Assembly (NCBI GenBank): GCA_963575745.1
Contig: CAUYUJ010000967.1
Location: 1-64,000, forward strand
DNA length: 64,000 nt
DNA from: Prorocentrum cordatum
Taxonomy: Eukaryota; Sar; Dinophyceae; Prorocentrales; Prorocentraceae
Reading direction: 5' to 3'
Each line of letters opens with the position of its first letter. Positions within the stretch are counted from its first letter, which is position 1. Position numbers and translations under genes: made by a program. A model generated the notes under the pieces. It was not told the DNA's origin. It saw only the letters and a program-made list of their open reading frames with translations, and searched no databases. Below are positions 21,690 to 61,012 of the stretch, piece after piece.

Positions 21690-23270
21690 CGCCCCCAGGC
21701 GGCCAGAGCCCGGAGGAACGCGTCGACGGGCCGCTGGAGCTCCCGCTGGACGGCGGCGCACAGGCGCCCCCAGGTCGTGGCGCCCGGGCCGCGGCGCTGG
21801 AGGAGGAGCTGTTGGAGGAGGAGGTGGACCTGAGCGAGGAGGAGCCGATGGAGGAGCTCGACGAGGCCGAGGACGACGCCAAGGCCCTCGAGGCTGCCAG
21901 GCACCTCCAGGAGTCCTGTAGGCTCGGCGTCTTGGGCGGGGTCGGCAAGGAAAAAAGGAAGCCGGCGGAAGTAAAACGGCCTCCGATGATGGATGGAGCT
22001 GGTCCGAGCGCTGGCGCCGAGGCGGGCTCCGAGGCCGGCCCCGAGGCTGGCCCCCATGCCGGTCCCATGCACGTCGCGGACTCCGAGGCGCCCCCCGCCG
22101 CGGCGGCCCCGGCGCTGCAGGACCTGCGCCGTGCTGCCCGCACCGCCTGCCCTGTCCGAAGCCTGGCTCCGACTCGCAGGTTGGCCACGAGGGGGGAGGG
22201 ATGCCGGCAGGGCTGCCGGGCCGCCCAGGCCCGCCTCGGTACACCTCCCGCCGACGCCGTGGCGGCAGCAGGCGCCGGGAACGCCGCGGCGGCGCGCCGC
22301 CCGCGCAAGCCGTCCTTCCCGGAGCGCGGCTCCGACCCGCGGAGCTGCCGGGAGGAGCGGGGAGGGACGCGTGGCGCGCGCCGCCCGGCCGCCCAGGCCC
22401 GCCTCGTGCGCCTCTCCTCGCCGAGGCAGTGGCGGCAGCAGGCGCCGGGGCCGCGGCGCGCCGCCCGCGCCGCTTGCGCACCTCGGAGTCCGGCTCCGAC
22501 CCGCGGATCGGCCGGGAGGAGGCGGGAAGGGCGTCGCACGCCCCGCCGGGCCGCCGAGGCCCGCCTCGCGCGCCGAGGCCGTGGCGGCAGAGCAGGCGCC
22601 AGGAGCGCCTCTGCGCGCCGTGTGCGCCGTGCGCCCTCCTCGGAGCCTTGCTTCGAACGGCGGGCCGGCCTGGAGGCGGGGGGAGAGACGTCGGGCGAAG
22701 CGTCGGACCAGCCTGCCCTGCCGCAAGCCGGGAGCCGCGCCGCAACCGCGTGACGTGGCAGTGCGGATGGGCCGGCGACCGCGTCGGTGAAGCACGGCAT
22801 CTGGGCCCTCAGTGCCCAAATTGCGGAAGAACCACGCGGACGGCCCGAGCGGAGCACGGCGCGCGATGCTTGCTCTGCGATGGCGCCAGCGCGGGCGGGT
22901 GGTTGTAGGTCTGCGAGCCCTGCGATGCTCACGTCTGCCGACACGCCAGCAACGGTACCAGCTTCGGACACCGCCGCGGCCGCGGCGGCAGCGCCGGCGG
23001 CGGCGGCAGCACCCGCAGCAGCACCAGCGCTGGGGCCGTCGAGGATCTGGCTGGCGAGTGCTGGGCGGAGTTGGGCGGCATCGATCTCTGTGAAGCATTC
23101 CGCGTGGACTGGCCCACCTGGCGGTTCGTGCCCAGAGGAGATTTGTCAGGCTTTCCTCGGGGCGCCTCGCTGCAGGCTTTCCTCGGGGCTGCGCCTGGGA
23201 GCCCGGCTGAAGAGCGAGGCTGTAAACTTCTGATGATTCGGGAGCGCCTCCTCTTCTTCGCGCCTGGAGG
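21690..23270 (+). CDS. candidate multi-exon gene, unknown
   Basis: Three patches look coding on the plus strand. 21720-21960 is acidic and helical (LEEELLEEEVDLSEEEPMEE, then LDEAEDDAKALEAARHLQES) with strong G/C third positions. 22800-22900 has CPNCGRTTRTARAEHGARCL, a CxxC...CxxC zinc-ribbon-like spacing. 23035-23270 reads EDLAGECWAELGGIDLCEAF then RVDWPTWRFVPRGDLSGFPR. They lie in different frames, so splicing or decay is needed. A tandem repeat lies between. This is the only plus-strand gene I would propose, and the strand is uncertain for the first patch. Confidence 0.35.
22105..22710. repeat. ~160-bp tandem repeat, about four copies
   Basis: gccgcccaggcccgcctcg recurs at 22221, 22389 and (as gccgccgaggcccgcctcg) 22549. 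ggctccgacccgcgga recurs at 22327 and 22493. Spacing of 150-168 bases is not a multiple of three, so copies do not share a frame. Confidence 0.75.
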
Positions 23271-23385
23271 AGGAGGAGGAGGAGGAAAAAGGGGAGGAGC
23301 AGGAGGAGGAGGAGGAGGAGGAGGATGGGTGAGGGAGGAGGAGGGACGAGGAGGAGGAGGAGGAGGAGGAGGAGGAGGAGGAGTC
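23265..23385. repeat. (GAG)n tract
   Basis: GAG tract at the 3' side of the plus-strand candidate gene. 23390-23695 holds no gene I can support. Confidence 0.9.
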
Positions 23386-23695
23386 TGTCTGTCTGTCTTC
23401 CCCATTCGAGCTCAATGTTCACTTCACTCCACAAGCATGCTCTGGGCCTAGGCTCTTGTAGCCGATCTCATCCTGAAGGGGTGCTCACGCTCCCAAGGAT
23501 AACCAGAAAAAGTTATACAGTTTCCAGCTGAGGGGTCCTGGGAGCGGTGGAACGGCGCCCAACGCTTCGTTGGTACGCCCCACACGGGGCAGGCCTGACA
23601 GGCCGTGGGAGGAGGCGGGCTCACCGCACCCCTGGGCGAGAGGGACACAAAGGCCACTCCCCTCCCCCAGGACCCCCCGCCTCCGAAGCACAGAT

Positions 23696-24500
23696 CTACT
23701 GCTTCTCGGTTTTTACCAACCTTACTAATTTGCCCCTAGGGGCACGACCTGGCTTGTTGTTAAAGCCCGATGCCCGAAACAGCTGATACAAAGCGTGCTC
23801 AACTGTGATTACTTTCACCGCTGCGGAGCCTACTTCATACTCAAGAGGAGAACGACGGACGCGCGCCGCGGCCTTGTCCTTTACGCCCTGATCGGCCCCC
23901 GCGTCCCCGAGCACTTCCCAGTGCTGCTTCTGCTCCTGCAGCGGGGTCGGCTGAGAGACCTCCACGGGGAGCGTGATAGATCCTAGAGCCTTGACCGTGA
24001 TCCTCGAGATGCCCCCGTCCTGGGTGTTCGACGTGCCGCACTCCTTGATCCACAGGCTGCACGTCGGCATGTCCGAGTGCTGCATCATCAGCAAGAGACG
24101 ATCTGGCACCTCCGAGATATGCTTGACCGAAAGCTGCGCCGCGCCCTGCTGCTCGAGCCAGCCGCTGAAACCGCTCAGAAGAGCGGCAAAACTCTGAAAT
24201 TCTGGTGGGCCCAGTCCGTGTGTGCTGGCTTTGCCCTCCACCTTCTTCTGGTAGTCGCTGTACGTCGCTTTCAACATTGTGATCTGAAACGCGTCGCTGG
24301 GCCCGTAGACTGCCAAGCCCGATCCGAACTCCAGCGTCCTCATGCGGCTCTCGAGCTGCCGAAGAAGCTTGTTGTTCACGTGTCCGTCCTCTGGCTTGTC
24401 CACGCGCCGATCTTTGTTGCCCCTCTGGTCGCCCCCCCCTGCCTCTGGGCCCCTCTTGAGAGCCGACGGCATCAACCAATCCATAAAAATGGAGGGCCTC
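23696..24500 (-). pseudogene. LINE C-terminal tail
   Basis: A frame of about 265 codons starts inside the zinc-finger frame near 24490 (FMDWLMPSALKRGPEAGG) and runs to a stop at 23696. It is helical and charged, with LLRQLESRMRTLEFGSGLAV and LLSGFSGWLEQQGAAQLSVK. It continues the element in another frame, so one indel near 24480 separates it from the finger region. Alternatively it is a separate downstream gene. Confidence 0.6.
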
Positions 24501-25667
24501 AGACAGGCCAGGAAGCTCAAACTCAAGTACGTGAGAAGACAAGTGTGGCTGAAGATGCTCGACAAGTACGTGTCTACGGAGATTTTCATTATCAAGAGCA
24601 ACGTCGTCACAGGCCGGGCATTCGTACGATTTTGGCTGAATGATGTTCCCGTCAGCGCGTCCTCTATCTACGTGACATATACCTCGAATCATGCTTCGAT
24701 TCATGCGCCTCTCGGCGTAATCGGTGGACGAGAAGTTGGAGCCGCATATCACACACTGACTCGATACACAACGCATCCGCCCCAGTAGCTGCTTTCCGTG
24801 CGTGCCCCCCTTGGTCATCACATAGCGTGCCGCCAACTGCTTTTTTGTTTGGAACCTTTCATTGCAAATCTCCCCGTCGCCCTTGAGTGCCGTGCAGCGA
24901 TGAGGCCCACCCTTTTCTATCTCCTCCTGTTTGTGCTCGTGCTGTTTGATGTTCAGAAAGTAGTGTGACCGAATAGCCCCCATATCTAAAGAGACGAAGT
25001 CCTCCCTCCACTCGAATAGTAGCTCCTCCACTCCATATATTTCTAGTAGCCTAGCACCGTCGTCGAATAGCTCAATTGCCTTGATGTCGTCTAGTAGCTG
25101 CTCGCGCCAAGGGTTCGCTCTGTTGTCGTCGCTCGCGTATCTCTCGGTCTCGGCTGTTTCGTCGTCCCAGGAGCGCCCGAAAACCACCGCGAGAAACTGA
25201 GAAAACCTTGTTTGATGCTTTAAGCATTGCTGAAGCCATTTGAGCCTTCGGACCCTCGTCTCAACGCGCGGGGCTGCCAGACGCACTTTACTTGGGACCT
25301 GGAGGTTGGAGAGGGTACGAATGGTGCCATCTTCTTTTTGCTCGACCACACCCCTCATGAGTATCTTTGCACGCATGGCGAGGCAGCTGAGGATGGGCTG
25401 CCAGTCCTGTGCTCGCATCGGCCCATTCTTTGGACACAAAACTTCGGCTCCGCTGTAGCATGCGTTGGCCACGTAGCCTTTGAGTAGATTGATTTTCCCT
25501 GCAAATGAGACATTGCTGCTCCAGAACTTACTGAGATTGTACCACGCCGCTCGTCCTGCTGTGAACCGATCCTCCAGTTCACAAAGTGCGAATCTGGCAT
25601 GAATGCGTGGCCCCAGGCATCGCGCATAAACTGCTGTCTTCCCTTCCAATAGCTGTTCACGGAGCAA
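24490..25667 (-). pseudogene. LINE connector and Cys/His finger region
   Basis: After the polymerase the frame reads FAGKINLLKGYVANACYSGA and VRRLKWLQQCLKHQTRFSQF. Three Cys/His clusters follow: CTALKGDGEICNERF with a downstream His, CVICGSNFSS, and YECPACDDVALDNENLRRHV followed by LVEHL (a C2H2 spacing). Such fingers near the C-terminus are typical of this LINE group. The real frame leaves near 24490; the rest of the long open frame to 23841 is a shadow. Confidence 0.75.
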
Positions 25668-25685
25668 CTTTGCTTCGAGATATAT

Positions 25686-26627
25686 TCAGTTCTGACCTGC
25701 CAAGTACAATAGATTCTCTTGCTTGCTGACGTTCTGCGCCGTCTTCACCTCCGTCATTCTGCCCGTTATGATTTGATTATGATGAGCGCCTGTTGCCGCG
25801 ATGCGCTCGGCGCTGTTGCCCACGTCGGCGTTGTCTGCTGCATCGTCCACATAAAGAGTAAAAGCTGCCTGCATCCACTTTCTGGCCCAAGGACAAAAGA
25901 AACTGCTCTGCCTACAGTTATTGATGTTGATTGATCCCTTTCCCATCTGTCTGGCATAAGCCCCCACGCAAAGTCTAACCATTGCTGGGTCGCCTGGTAC
26001 ACGCCCTTGCTGAAGCAGGAGTACCTCGTTGGACTCGTCTCCCGGCAACATGAAACAAGCTAGAGTGACTCTGAACTTCATTACTTGCCAATCTTCCTCT
26101 CGAAAAACATGCTCGATCTCCTCGCACAATGTGTCGTGATCCATACAGTAGAAGGCATTGGTCGCGTCGTGGAGGCGTTTGAAGTGAGACTGCCCAGCCT
26201 GAAAGCGCTTGCGCCACGAATAAGCCTGCTGAGCGATAACTGCTGCCTCCCGTCGCCGTCCAGGAAGACATCCATAAACCCACGATTCAACCTCAGGCGG
26301 GGCTCCTCGTGCAAGTAAGCTTCTGAAACACGCCTTCGCAATCGCGCGCGCCAGCATGATGAGCCTCTCGCTGTCAAGTCCTTCCTTATGATTGCCTTTG
26401 CCGGTCTTGCAAGCGTCTGAACATATCCATGAGAGCGGCAACTTTCCACTTTCTCGAATTCCACGGAGAAGGCACCACAAGATGAAATACGCTGGTGTGG
26501 CCGATATCTTCTCTTGCTCTTGCTCGGAGCCCAGCCCATGCCTGTGTTGCAATCGTCTCTTGTTGACCCAATTTGGACAAAAGGCCGCTCTCAAGAACTC
26601 GGCGCCGATGCTGTCGCGTGGCGCCAC
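25686..26627 (-). pseudogene. LINE reverse transcriptase
   Basis: Motif A is seen as LHDATNAF (catalytic Asp). Motif B is seen in altered form as QGRVPGDPAM. Motif C is seen as LYVDDAAD (catalytic Asp pair). Upstream GCLPGRRREAAVIAQQAYSW matches the fingers region. A stop at 25686 separates it from the downstream region. The altered motif B may reflect decay. Confidence 0.85.
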
Positions 26628-26794
26628 TCTCCATCAACGTAGCTTCCAGATCTCATTTTTGAATGCTGTGATATCCTCTTCCGTCTCTTCTGCGGTCACG
26701 GTGTTGTGCTGCTCGGGAAGGTCGTGCACCATCTGAGCCATAGCGTCATACTGTACGATCTGCGCTGAAGCTCCACCCTGTTCGCCCGTCAGCC

Positions 26795-27253
26795 TTATCT
26801 CTCTTTCCACTCCGACGTAGTTCCACTCGTGGTGAGCTGCCTATAAGATCGTCGTCGTGGTCCTCGTCCTTTGCACGCGAGCAGCCTGGCAATGCGATGC
26901 ACCTCGTGGTAGTCCTTGTTTTTTCGAGCCTCCTCAACAGCACAGACTCGATCCTCTTGTACTTGCTGCCAGTGCCGTCGTTTATGTTGTCGCAACCATC
27001 TGCTCAACGTCGTGATCCTTACTGTACGCTCCAACTGCTGCTGCTCGTCTTGCTCAGAGTATGCCCAAGCAAGTCTGTCTCGCAGCTGGCGTCGTTGCCC
27101 AAGTAGCTTTTTAGTCCAGCAGCGTAAAGTGCGTGACTCTCTGTGTAACATTCCTTCTGCATACATGTGGCTTCTGCTCCTGCAACCAAAGCCTCCACCA
27201 GGAGTTGATTCGCCTCTACTGTCATCTCGTATCCTGATCTGCTTCTGACCCAA
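26795..27253 (-). pseudogene. LINE linker between endonuclease and RT
   Basis: A frame reading TKKLLGQRRQLRDRLAWAY then LSRWLRQHKRRHWQQVQEDR follows the endonuclease frame after a one-base shift near 27125-27145. It is basic and helical, as usual for this region. Between 26627 and 26795 no frame stays open, so at least one more indel lies there. Confidence 0.7.
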
Positions 27254-28075
27254 GCCGCCTTCGCTGAGATCGTGTCGTGCACTGCCTCCGTGAACTCCTT
27301 CCGTTTGTAACCTCGTTGTGAAAGTGCACTAGCCGCCGATGGTTCAATTCTCTGCATGAGTGTGCGCTTTGGTTCTGGTACCATATTCTCACTCCAGCAA
27401 AAACTCGCTCCCAATGGTAAGTGATCCCATTCACGTCCCCGCCTATGTGGTTGTAGTCGTCGCATGCTCCGTCTGAATGTTGTGCACCACCTTACTGAGG
27501 GTAGCAGCGCACTGGGAATTGCAATGTAGTCCAGTGTTCGCGTCGTACCATTCGAAGCCACAAAAGTGTAAACTGCGTCCTTCATCGTGTTGACCATGCA
27601 CAACTCATGAGCCGCTAGAATTGGCTTGAGAAGAGCCGCCGATTTGCGCTCCTCGTCGCCATGGCCGTAGGGTCCAATCATGTCGCTAACCTCCTCGGTG
27701 AAAGCTGGGTTGAGGTCCATTGTGATAACTGGTGTCCATCTGCCTGCCAAAGATCCTAAAACTTTAGAAAGCCACCTGGTGATCGCCTCGCAACAATTCG
27801 TGTACTTCAGCTGCTGTGACTTCTCTCTCGTGCTGGGCGGAAAGTAGAGCGAGATGAAAGCCATTCGAACTGTTTGGCGTTCCATCTTGCAGCACAGAAC
27901 TCTGCCTTGTAACCCCTTGGGGCTCGTCATTACCCCACGAAGATGAGAGGGGCGGAAAAATCGACTGTTGAACCATATACTGATACCACAAGACTTGTTC
28001 GTTAGTGCTCCAGCTCTCCATCCCTCTGTATATCCCCAGAAAGAAGAACATTTGCGCATCTCCTGCTGCTGGTAC
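27019..28075 (-). pseudogene. LINE apurinic-type endonuclease
   Basis: Motifs of the endonuclease/exonuclease/phosphatase fold appear in order: WTPVITMDLNPAF (the Asp/Asn pair), TRTLDYIAIP, and EWDHLPLG (the C-terminal Asp-His). The upstream part (GISIWFNSRFFRPSHLRG, MAFISLYFPPST) fits the first strands. The true frame is left near 27130; the remainder of the open frame is out of phase. Confidence 0.85.
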
Positions 28076-28079
28076 TGCT

Positions 28080-29310
28080 TGAGGAGGAGGAGGAGGAGGA
28101 GGAGGAGGAGGAGGAGGAGGAGGAGGAGGAGGGGAGGAAGGCGAGGAGGAGGAGGAGGAGGATTGAGGATTGGGAGGAGGAGGAGGAAGAGGAGGAGAGG
28201 GAGGAGGAGGAGGAGAAGGAGGAGGAGGAGTAAGAAGAAGAAGAGTAAGAGGAGGAGGAGGTGGCGGAGGAGGAGGAAGAGGAGGAGAAAGGGCAGGAGC
28301 CAGAGTCGGAGGAGGCAAGAGGAGGATGAGGAGGAGGAGAAGGAAAAGGAGGTGGAGGAGAGGAGGATAAGGAGGAGCAGAAGGGGATGGAGCGAGGAGG
28401 AGGAGGAGCAGGAGGAGGAGGAGGAAGGAGGAAAAGGAGGAGGAGAAGAAGAAGGAGGAAGGAAAAGGAGGAGAGAGCAGAGGAGGAGAGAGGAGTGGAG
28501 GAGAAGGGAGGAGGAGGAAAAACAGGACGAGGTACAGGTAGAGGGCAGAGGAGGGAGGAGGAGGAGGAGAAGGAGGAGGAGGAGGAGGAGGTGGCAGGAG
28601 GAGGAAGAGGCGGCAGGAGGAGAGGAGGAGGAGGAGGAGGTGAGGAGGTGGAGGAGTGTGGAGGGGTAGGAGGAGGAAGAGAGGAGGAAGGAGGAGGAGA
28701 GGGAGAGGAGGGAGGAGGAGGAGACGAGGGGAGGGAGGAGGAGGAGGAGGAGGAGGAGGAGGAGGAGGGGGAGGGAGGAGGAGGAGGAGGAGGAGAGGGA
28801 GGAGGAAGGAGGAGTGGAGGAGGTGGAGGTGGAGGAGGAGGAGCGAAAGAGGCGGAGGAAGAGGAGGAGAGGAGGAGGGAGGAGGAGGAGGAGAAGGAGT
28901 AGGAAGTAGGAGGTGGGAGAAGAATAATAAGAAGAGGAGGAGGAGGGGTGGAGGAGGAGGAGGAAAGAGGAGGAGAAGGAGCAGGAGGCAGAGGCGGAGG
29001 AGGAGGAGGAGGAAGATGGGATGGGAGAGGAGAAGGAAACAGGAGGGGAGGTGGAGAGGGAAGCCGAGGGGCCATGGACGGAGGAGGAGGAGGAGCAGGA
29101 GGAGGAGGAGGAGGATGAGGATGAGGATGAGAAAAAAGGGGGAGGAGAAGAAGGAGGAGGAGGAGGAGGAGCAGCAGAAGGGGATGGACCGAGGAGGAGG
29201 AGGAGCAGAAGGAGGAGGAGGTGGAGGAGGAGGAGGAAGAACAGGACGAGGTAGAGGTGGAGGAGGAGGAGGAGGAGGAGGAGGAGGAGGAGGAGCGGAG
29301 GAGCAGGAGG
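28080..29310. repeat. 1.2-kb (GAG)n tract
   Basis: Very long imperfect GAG tract; CTC on the minus strand. It generates several spurious frames of 200-790 codons on both strands. It lies between exon G of the RRM gene and the LINE. Confidence 0.95.
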
Positions 29311-29351
29311 GGAGGAGATGAAGGAGGACGCAATTGGGGAGGGGGCGACGC

Positions 29352-56599
<27,248 letters not shown>

Positions 56600-56759
56600 C
56601 TGGGAACGGCCCCAAGGGGGGCACCCGCCCCGTTGGGGCGCCGTTCCCTGGGGTGGGCCTGACGAGGCGGCACGGGCGCGGAGGAGGTGGAGCTGGGAGG
56701 GGGGGCGCGGAACAAGTGGGAGGCGAGGGGGAGGAGATGGGGAGCGGGACGAGAAGCGT

Positions 56760-56846
56760 GCTTGCGTGCGTGCGTGCGTGTGTAAATGTGTGTATGCGTG
56801 TATGTATGTATGCATGCATGTATGTTTGTATGTATGCATGTATACA

Positions 56847-56877
<31 letters not shown>

Positions 56878-57360
56878 GTATGTATGTGTGCATGCATGCA
56901 TGTATGCATGTATGTATGGATGTGTGCATGTATGTATGTGTGCATGTATGTATGAATGCATGCATGTATGGACCTATGGTTGGTTGTTTGTATATATGTA
57001 TGTACGCATGCATACATACATGCATGTATGCATGCATCGATGGACGTACGTATGTACGTATGTACGTATGGGTATGTGTATGCATGTATGTATACATTGA
57101 TGTATGCCTGCATGCATGTATGTATATGTGTACATACATATATATAGGTATGTATGCATGCGTGTATGCACGTATGTGTATGTATGTGTGTATGTTTGTA
57201 TGTATTTAAATATGTATTTATGTACACATATATATATATGCATGTATGTATGTATGTATGTATGTATGTACGTACGTATGTATGTATGTATGTATGTATG
57301 TATGTATGTATGTATGTATATATATATATATGTATATATGTGTATGTTTGTACGTAGGTG
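56760..57360. repeat. (GTAT)n/(GCAT)n tetramer array
   Basis: About 600 bases of tgtatgtatg with (TA)n patches. The Tyr/Cys/Met and His/Thr frames on the two strands are artefacts. Confidence 0.97.
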
Positions 57361-57496
57361 TGTATGTCGGAGGTTGGGGGGTGAGATCGAAGTGGAACGG
57401 AGAGCCCCCCTACCGGGAAATCGATTTCGGTTTCGTGTTCGTGCGTGCCGTGCGGGCGAGGCGAAGCTGCGTGGGCGGGCGAGAGAAAGTCTCCTG

Positions 57497-57735
57497 TGGC
57501 TGAGGCGCGGCCGGACCCAATGATTCCCTTCCGGGCGGCCGGGGCCCCGCGATGTCCCGCCGGTGTCCCGCTGGTGTCCCGTGTGGCTGAGGCGCGGCCG
57601 GACCAAATGATTCCCTTCCGGGCGGCCGGGGCCCCGCGGTGTCCGCCGGTGTCCCGCGGTGTCCCGCGGTGTCCCGCGGTGTCCCGCAGTGTCCCGCGGT
57701 GTCCCGCCGGTGTCCCGCGGTGTCCCGCGAGGATA
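57497..57735. repeat. ~88-bp duplication and GTCCCGCGGT minisatellite
   Basis: gtggctgaggcgcggccgga ... gattcccttccgggcggcc occurs at 57497 and 57585. It is followed by about ten copies of a 10-bp unit, tgtcccgcgg. Confidence 0.9.
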
Positions 57736-57751
57736 ATGATGATGATGATGA

Positions 57752-57800
<49 letters not shown>

Positions 57801-57937
57801 CTGATGATGATGATGATGGTGTCCCGATGAGGATGATGATGTTGATGATGGTGTCGATGATGATGATAGTGTCCCGATGATGAGGATGATGATGCTCATG
57901 ATGATTATGTTGATGATGATAACGATGATGGTGTCGC

Positions 57938-58001
<64 letters not shown>

Positions 58002-58560
58002 CCGATGATGTTGGTGATGATGATGTTGATGGAACTGGTGTCCCGGCGATAATGATGTTGATGATGATGATGCTGATGATGATTATGGTGTCCCGATGAC
58101 GGTGCTGATGATGATGATGGTGATGCTGATGGTGTCTCGATGATGATAACAATGATAATGACGATGTTGATGATGATGTTGCTCATGATGATGATGATGG
58201 TGCCCCAATGATGATGATGATGTTGTTGATGATGATGCGATGATCATGATGACGATGGTGTCCCGAGGATGATGACGATGTTGATGATAATGTTGATGAT
58301 GGGAACGATGGTGATCATGATGGTGTCCCGATTATGATGATGATTCTGATGATGCTGCTGATGATGATGACGATGACTGTGCCCCGATGATGATGATGCT
58401 GATGATGAGATGATGATGGTGATGGTGATGATGATGTTGTCCCGATGATGGTGCTGACGTTGATGATGATGTTAATGATGATGATGATGACTGTGCCCTC
58501 ATGATGATGACGATGTTGGTGATGATGTTGATGTTGATGATGTTGATGATGATGATGATG
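57735..58560. repeat. (GAT)n array with GGTGTCCCGATGATG phrases
   Basis: About 830 bases of gatgat interrupted every 60-90 bases by ggtgtcccgatgatg, a remnant of the preceding minisatellite. Confidence 0.95.
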
Positions 58561-58785
58561 ATGACGTTGATTGTGAAAGCGATTGTGATATCGATAGTGT
58601 GATCGACATTGAGACCGAATGTGAGATCGATTGTGTGATCGATGGTGAGATCGATTGTGAGATCAATTGTGAGATCGATCGAATGAGATAGATCGAGTGA
58701 GATCGATCAAGTGAGATCGATCGAGCGAGACCGATAGTGAGATCGATACGGAGATCGATAGTGAGACCGATTGAGTGAGACGTTG
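58560..58785. repeat. gagatcgat short repeats
   Basis: Units of 12-16 bases such as gtgagatcgattgt and gagatcgatcga. Confidence 0.9.
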
Positions 58786-58837
58786 GTTCCCCCCCCCCGA
58801 ACCTCCTTATCACCCGAAGGGTGGTCGTATAGGTATA

Positions 58838-58949
58838 TATGTATGTTTGTATGTTTGTATGTTTGTATGTTTGTATGTTTGTATGTATGCATGTATGTAT
58901 GTATGTATGTATGTATGTGTGTGTGTATGTATGTATGTATGTATGTATG

Positions 58950-59010
<61 letters not shown>
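58838..59010. repeat. (GTTT/GTAT/GTGC)n tetramer array
   Basis: tgtatgtttg, then tatgtatg, then (gtgc)n in sequence, as if one tetramer expanded from the next. Confidence 0.95.
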
Positions 59011-59014
<4 letters not shown>

Positions 59015-59054
59015 GCGGAGACCGGAGGGAGGGGTCCAAGGCGCGTGGGGAGTA

Positions 59055-59165
59055 GGGGGGGGGGGCGATGCGGAAGGGGCGGGGGTTGGGGGAGCTTGGG
59101 GGGCGGGGGCTGGGGGGGAGGGGGGGGGGGGCGTCGGCGATGCGGATGGTAAGGGGGGGGGGATG
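59055..59165. repeat. G-rich tract
   Basis: Runs of 7-10 G separated by single bases on the plus strand; could form quadruplexes. Confidence 0.8.
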
Positions 59166-59344
59166 CCCTGGTTCGTGAGCGGCCGTGCTCCACGGCGACC
59201 TCCACAAACGGGGGGGGTGGGGGCGCCTTGCTCGCTGCCGCCCTTCGCAGGCCCGCCGCCCGTGTCGCCGCCGCCTCTGCCGCCCGACCTGGGGGCGAGG
59301 GCGACGGGGGGGAGGGGGGTTGGGCGAGGGGAGGGGGAGGGGGG

Positions 59345-59540
59345 AGATAAGGCGAAGCCAGGACGAGGACAACATCTGGCAAGGATCGATCGAGCATCTC
59401 CGGAGGGCGTCTCGGGCGCCGCGGCCTTCTCGGAGCGTTCTGGAAGGCCCCGGGGCGGATTTCATGCGCCTCGCCCCAGCCCAGCCCGACGAGAGAAGGA
59501 ATGATGTTCTCCTGCGGGATCCGACCGCCGTCAACTAGCC
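59345..59540. other. coding-like stretch, strand uncertain
   Basis: Both strands show G/C third positions: plus DEDNIWQGSIEHLRRA ... DERRNDVLLRDPTAVN with a TAG at 59536; minus GGRIPQENIIPSLVGLGWGE then AHEIRPGAFQN. Either could be an exon. If minus, it could precede the RRM gene. Not resolved. Confidence 0.3.
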
Positions 59541-59547
59541 CCCTGGG

Positions 59548-59680
59548 ACGAGGAGGAGGAGGAGGAGGAGGAGGAGGAGGAGGAGGAGGAGGAGGAGGAG
59601 GAAGAGGAACAGGAGGAACAGGAGAAGGAGGAGGCGGAGGAGGCGGAGGAGGAGGAGGAGGAGGAGGAGGAGCAACAGGG
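59548..59680. repeat. (GAG)n tract
   Basis: GAG tract. 59690-60080 shows no gene I can support. Confidence 0.9.
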
Positions 59681-60099
59681 AGGGCGCACCCCACGCGGTG
59701 AGGAAGAAAGCCAGGTCCTGGCGACGCACAGGCCCCGGCAAGAAAAACAAAAGCACGCACGCGTGACAGGTGCGAGCGGGCCCCGGCCTCTCCACTAGAG
59801 CTGAAGCACCGTCGCACGTTTGCGGGGTGGAAGCCGGGAGCAGCGATCGTGCACACCCAAATCTCCGATGATGTGATGTTTCAGCCCGGGCGATCTCCAT
59901 CCCGCTGGGGCTGTAGTGGCGCTGCGCGGTCCCAGCATTGTAACGCATCGCTGCTTTCTTTGACTTCGGCCTCACCAGCGGGCCCCGGGAGCATCAAAGA
60001 GGCAGATCGGGGCGCAAAATGACCCCCATGGGAACGGGTCGGGAGCTCTGGGGCCGCCGATCCCCTGTGGTTGGTTCTCTAGGCGTGTGAAAATGTCCC

Positions 60100-60730
60100 C
60101 CCCCCCCCCCCCCAAGATCCCCCCACCCAGGGACCCCGCACTGGGAACTGGACCTCTCCCATGGCCGCGCGCGACCCGCCCCCCGCACTCACCAAGGGGA
60201 GCCTGGCCCTTCCAGATTCCCCGTCCAGCTCCGAGCCGCCCTCCCAGGAGGCCCCCAAGACGGCGCCCGAGCGCCCCCAGACGCCCAAAGATCGTTCCAA
60301 GACGCTCCAAATGGAACCAAGAGGCCGCCAAGACGCCCCAAGAGGCGCCCAAGAAGCTGCCCAAGAGCGCACCACGAGGCAAACATCTAAGTTTTCCCAT
60401 GGATTCTTCAAGGTTTGTTGGCCTCTCGCGTTTTCGTTTTCCCGACTTTCCAAGGCGCCCCAACAAGGGCCCAAGATCGCCCCAGCACAACCCAAAAGGC
60501 CCGCAAGACGGCCCAGGAGGACCCCAATACAGCTCCAGAGGCTTCCAAGACGGCCCGAGATGCCCCCAAACACAGCTCCAACAAGGGGCCCAAGACGGGA
60601 GACCCGAACGGACATTTCGGGCCCTCGGCCCCGGGACGCCCCCAAGACGCCCGATGCGGCCCCAAGAGGCCCCGACGAGCCTAAAACAGGCCCGCAACAC
60701 GCGCCCCGGAGGCGTCAAAAGGTTCCAATA
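60100..60730. repeat. CCAAGA-type repeat block 5
   Basis: Same 11-13 bp unit as at 2.1 kb, with the shared header gacccgaacggacatttcgg at 60601. The three long Pro/Arg-rich plus frames are repeat artefacts. Confidence 0.75.
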
Positions 60731-60894
60731 CGCTCCACGCAAACCCCCAAACGAACCCAAACGACCCCTAACCTGCTTTGAACAGGCCCCTGACAAACCT
60801 ACCACGAGAGCCCAACGAACAATCCAGAGGCCTCTCACTCACAACCCGGGCATGCTGGCGGGATGGGCCGCAGGCTATGCGCGGACCCTTCCTT

Positions 60895-61012
60895 TGGTAT
60901 TTCTACATGTGTCCGCCGTCTCTGAACGTTGTATATCGTCTGTTTCCCCATGCGCGCGCGGGAAGCACTGCAACTGTCAGCCACAGACTCTGCAATCACC
61001 CCAATACACATC
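60895..61012. repeat. diverged copy of the 2.5-4.5 kb repeat unit
   Basis: tgtgtccgccgtctctgaac, tttccccatgcgcgcgcggg and cactgcaactgtcagccac match the ~220-bp unit, again downstream of a CCAAGA block as at 2.1-2.5 kb. Confidence 0.7.

Larger units (their letters stand above)
23696..28080 (-). mobile_element. decayed LINE (AP endonuclease + reverse transcriptase + zinc-finger tail)
   Basis: In order on the minus strand: endonuclease (28075-27130), linker (27130-26795), reverse transcriptase (26627-25686), connector and zinc-finger region (25667-24490), and a helical tail (24500-23696). The parts lie in different frames with stops between them, so the copy is dead. The 5' end abuts a 1.2-kb (CTC)n tract (sense strand). 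I found no flanking target duplication or poly-A. The architecture fits the endonuclease-bearing LINEs common in dinoflagellates. Coding-strand orientation is the same as that of the surrounding genes. Confidence 0.9.

Noticed and set aside
28080-29320. Gly/Arg/Glu-rich plus-strand proteins
   Set aside because: Simple-repeat translations in all frames, with no unique sequence.
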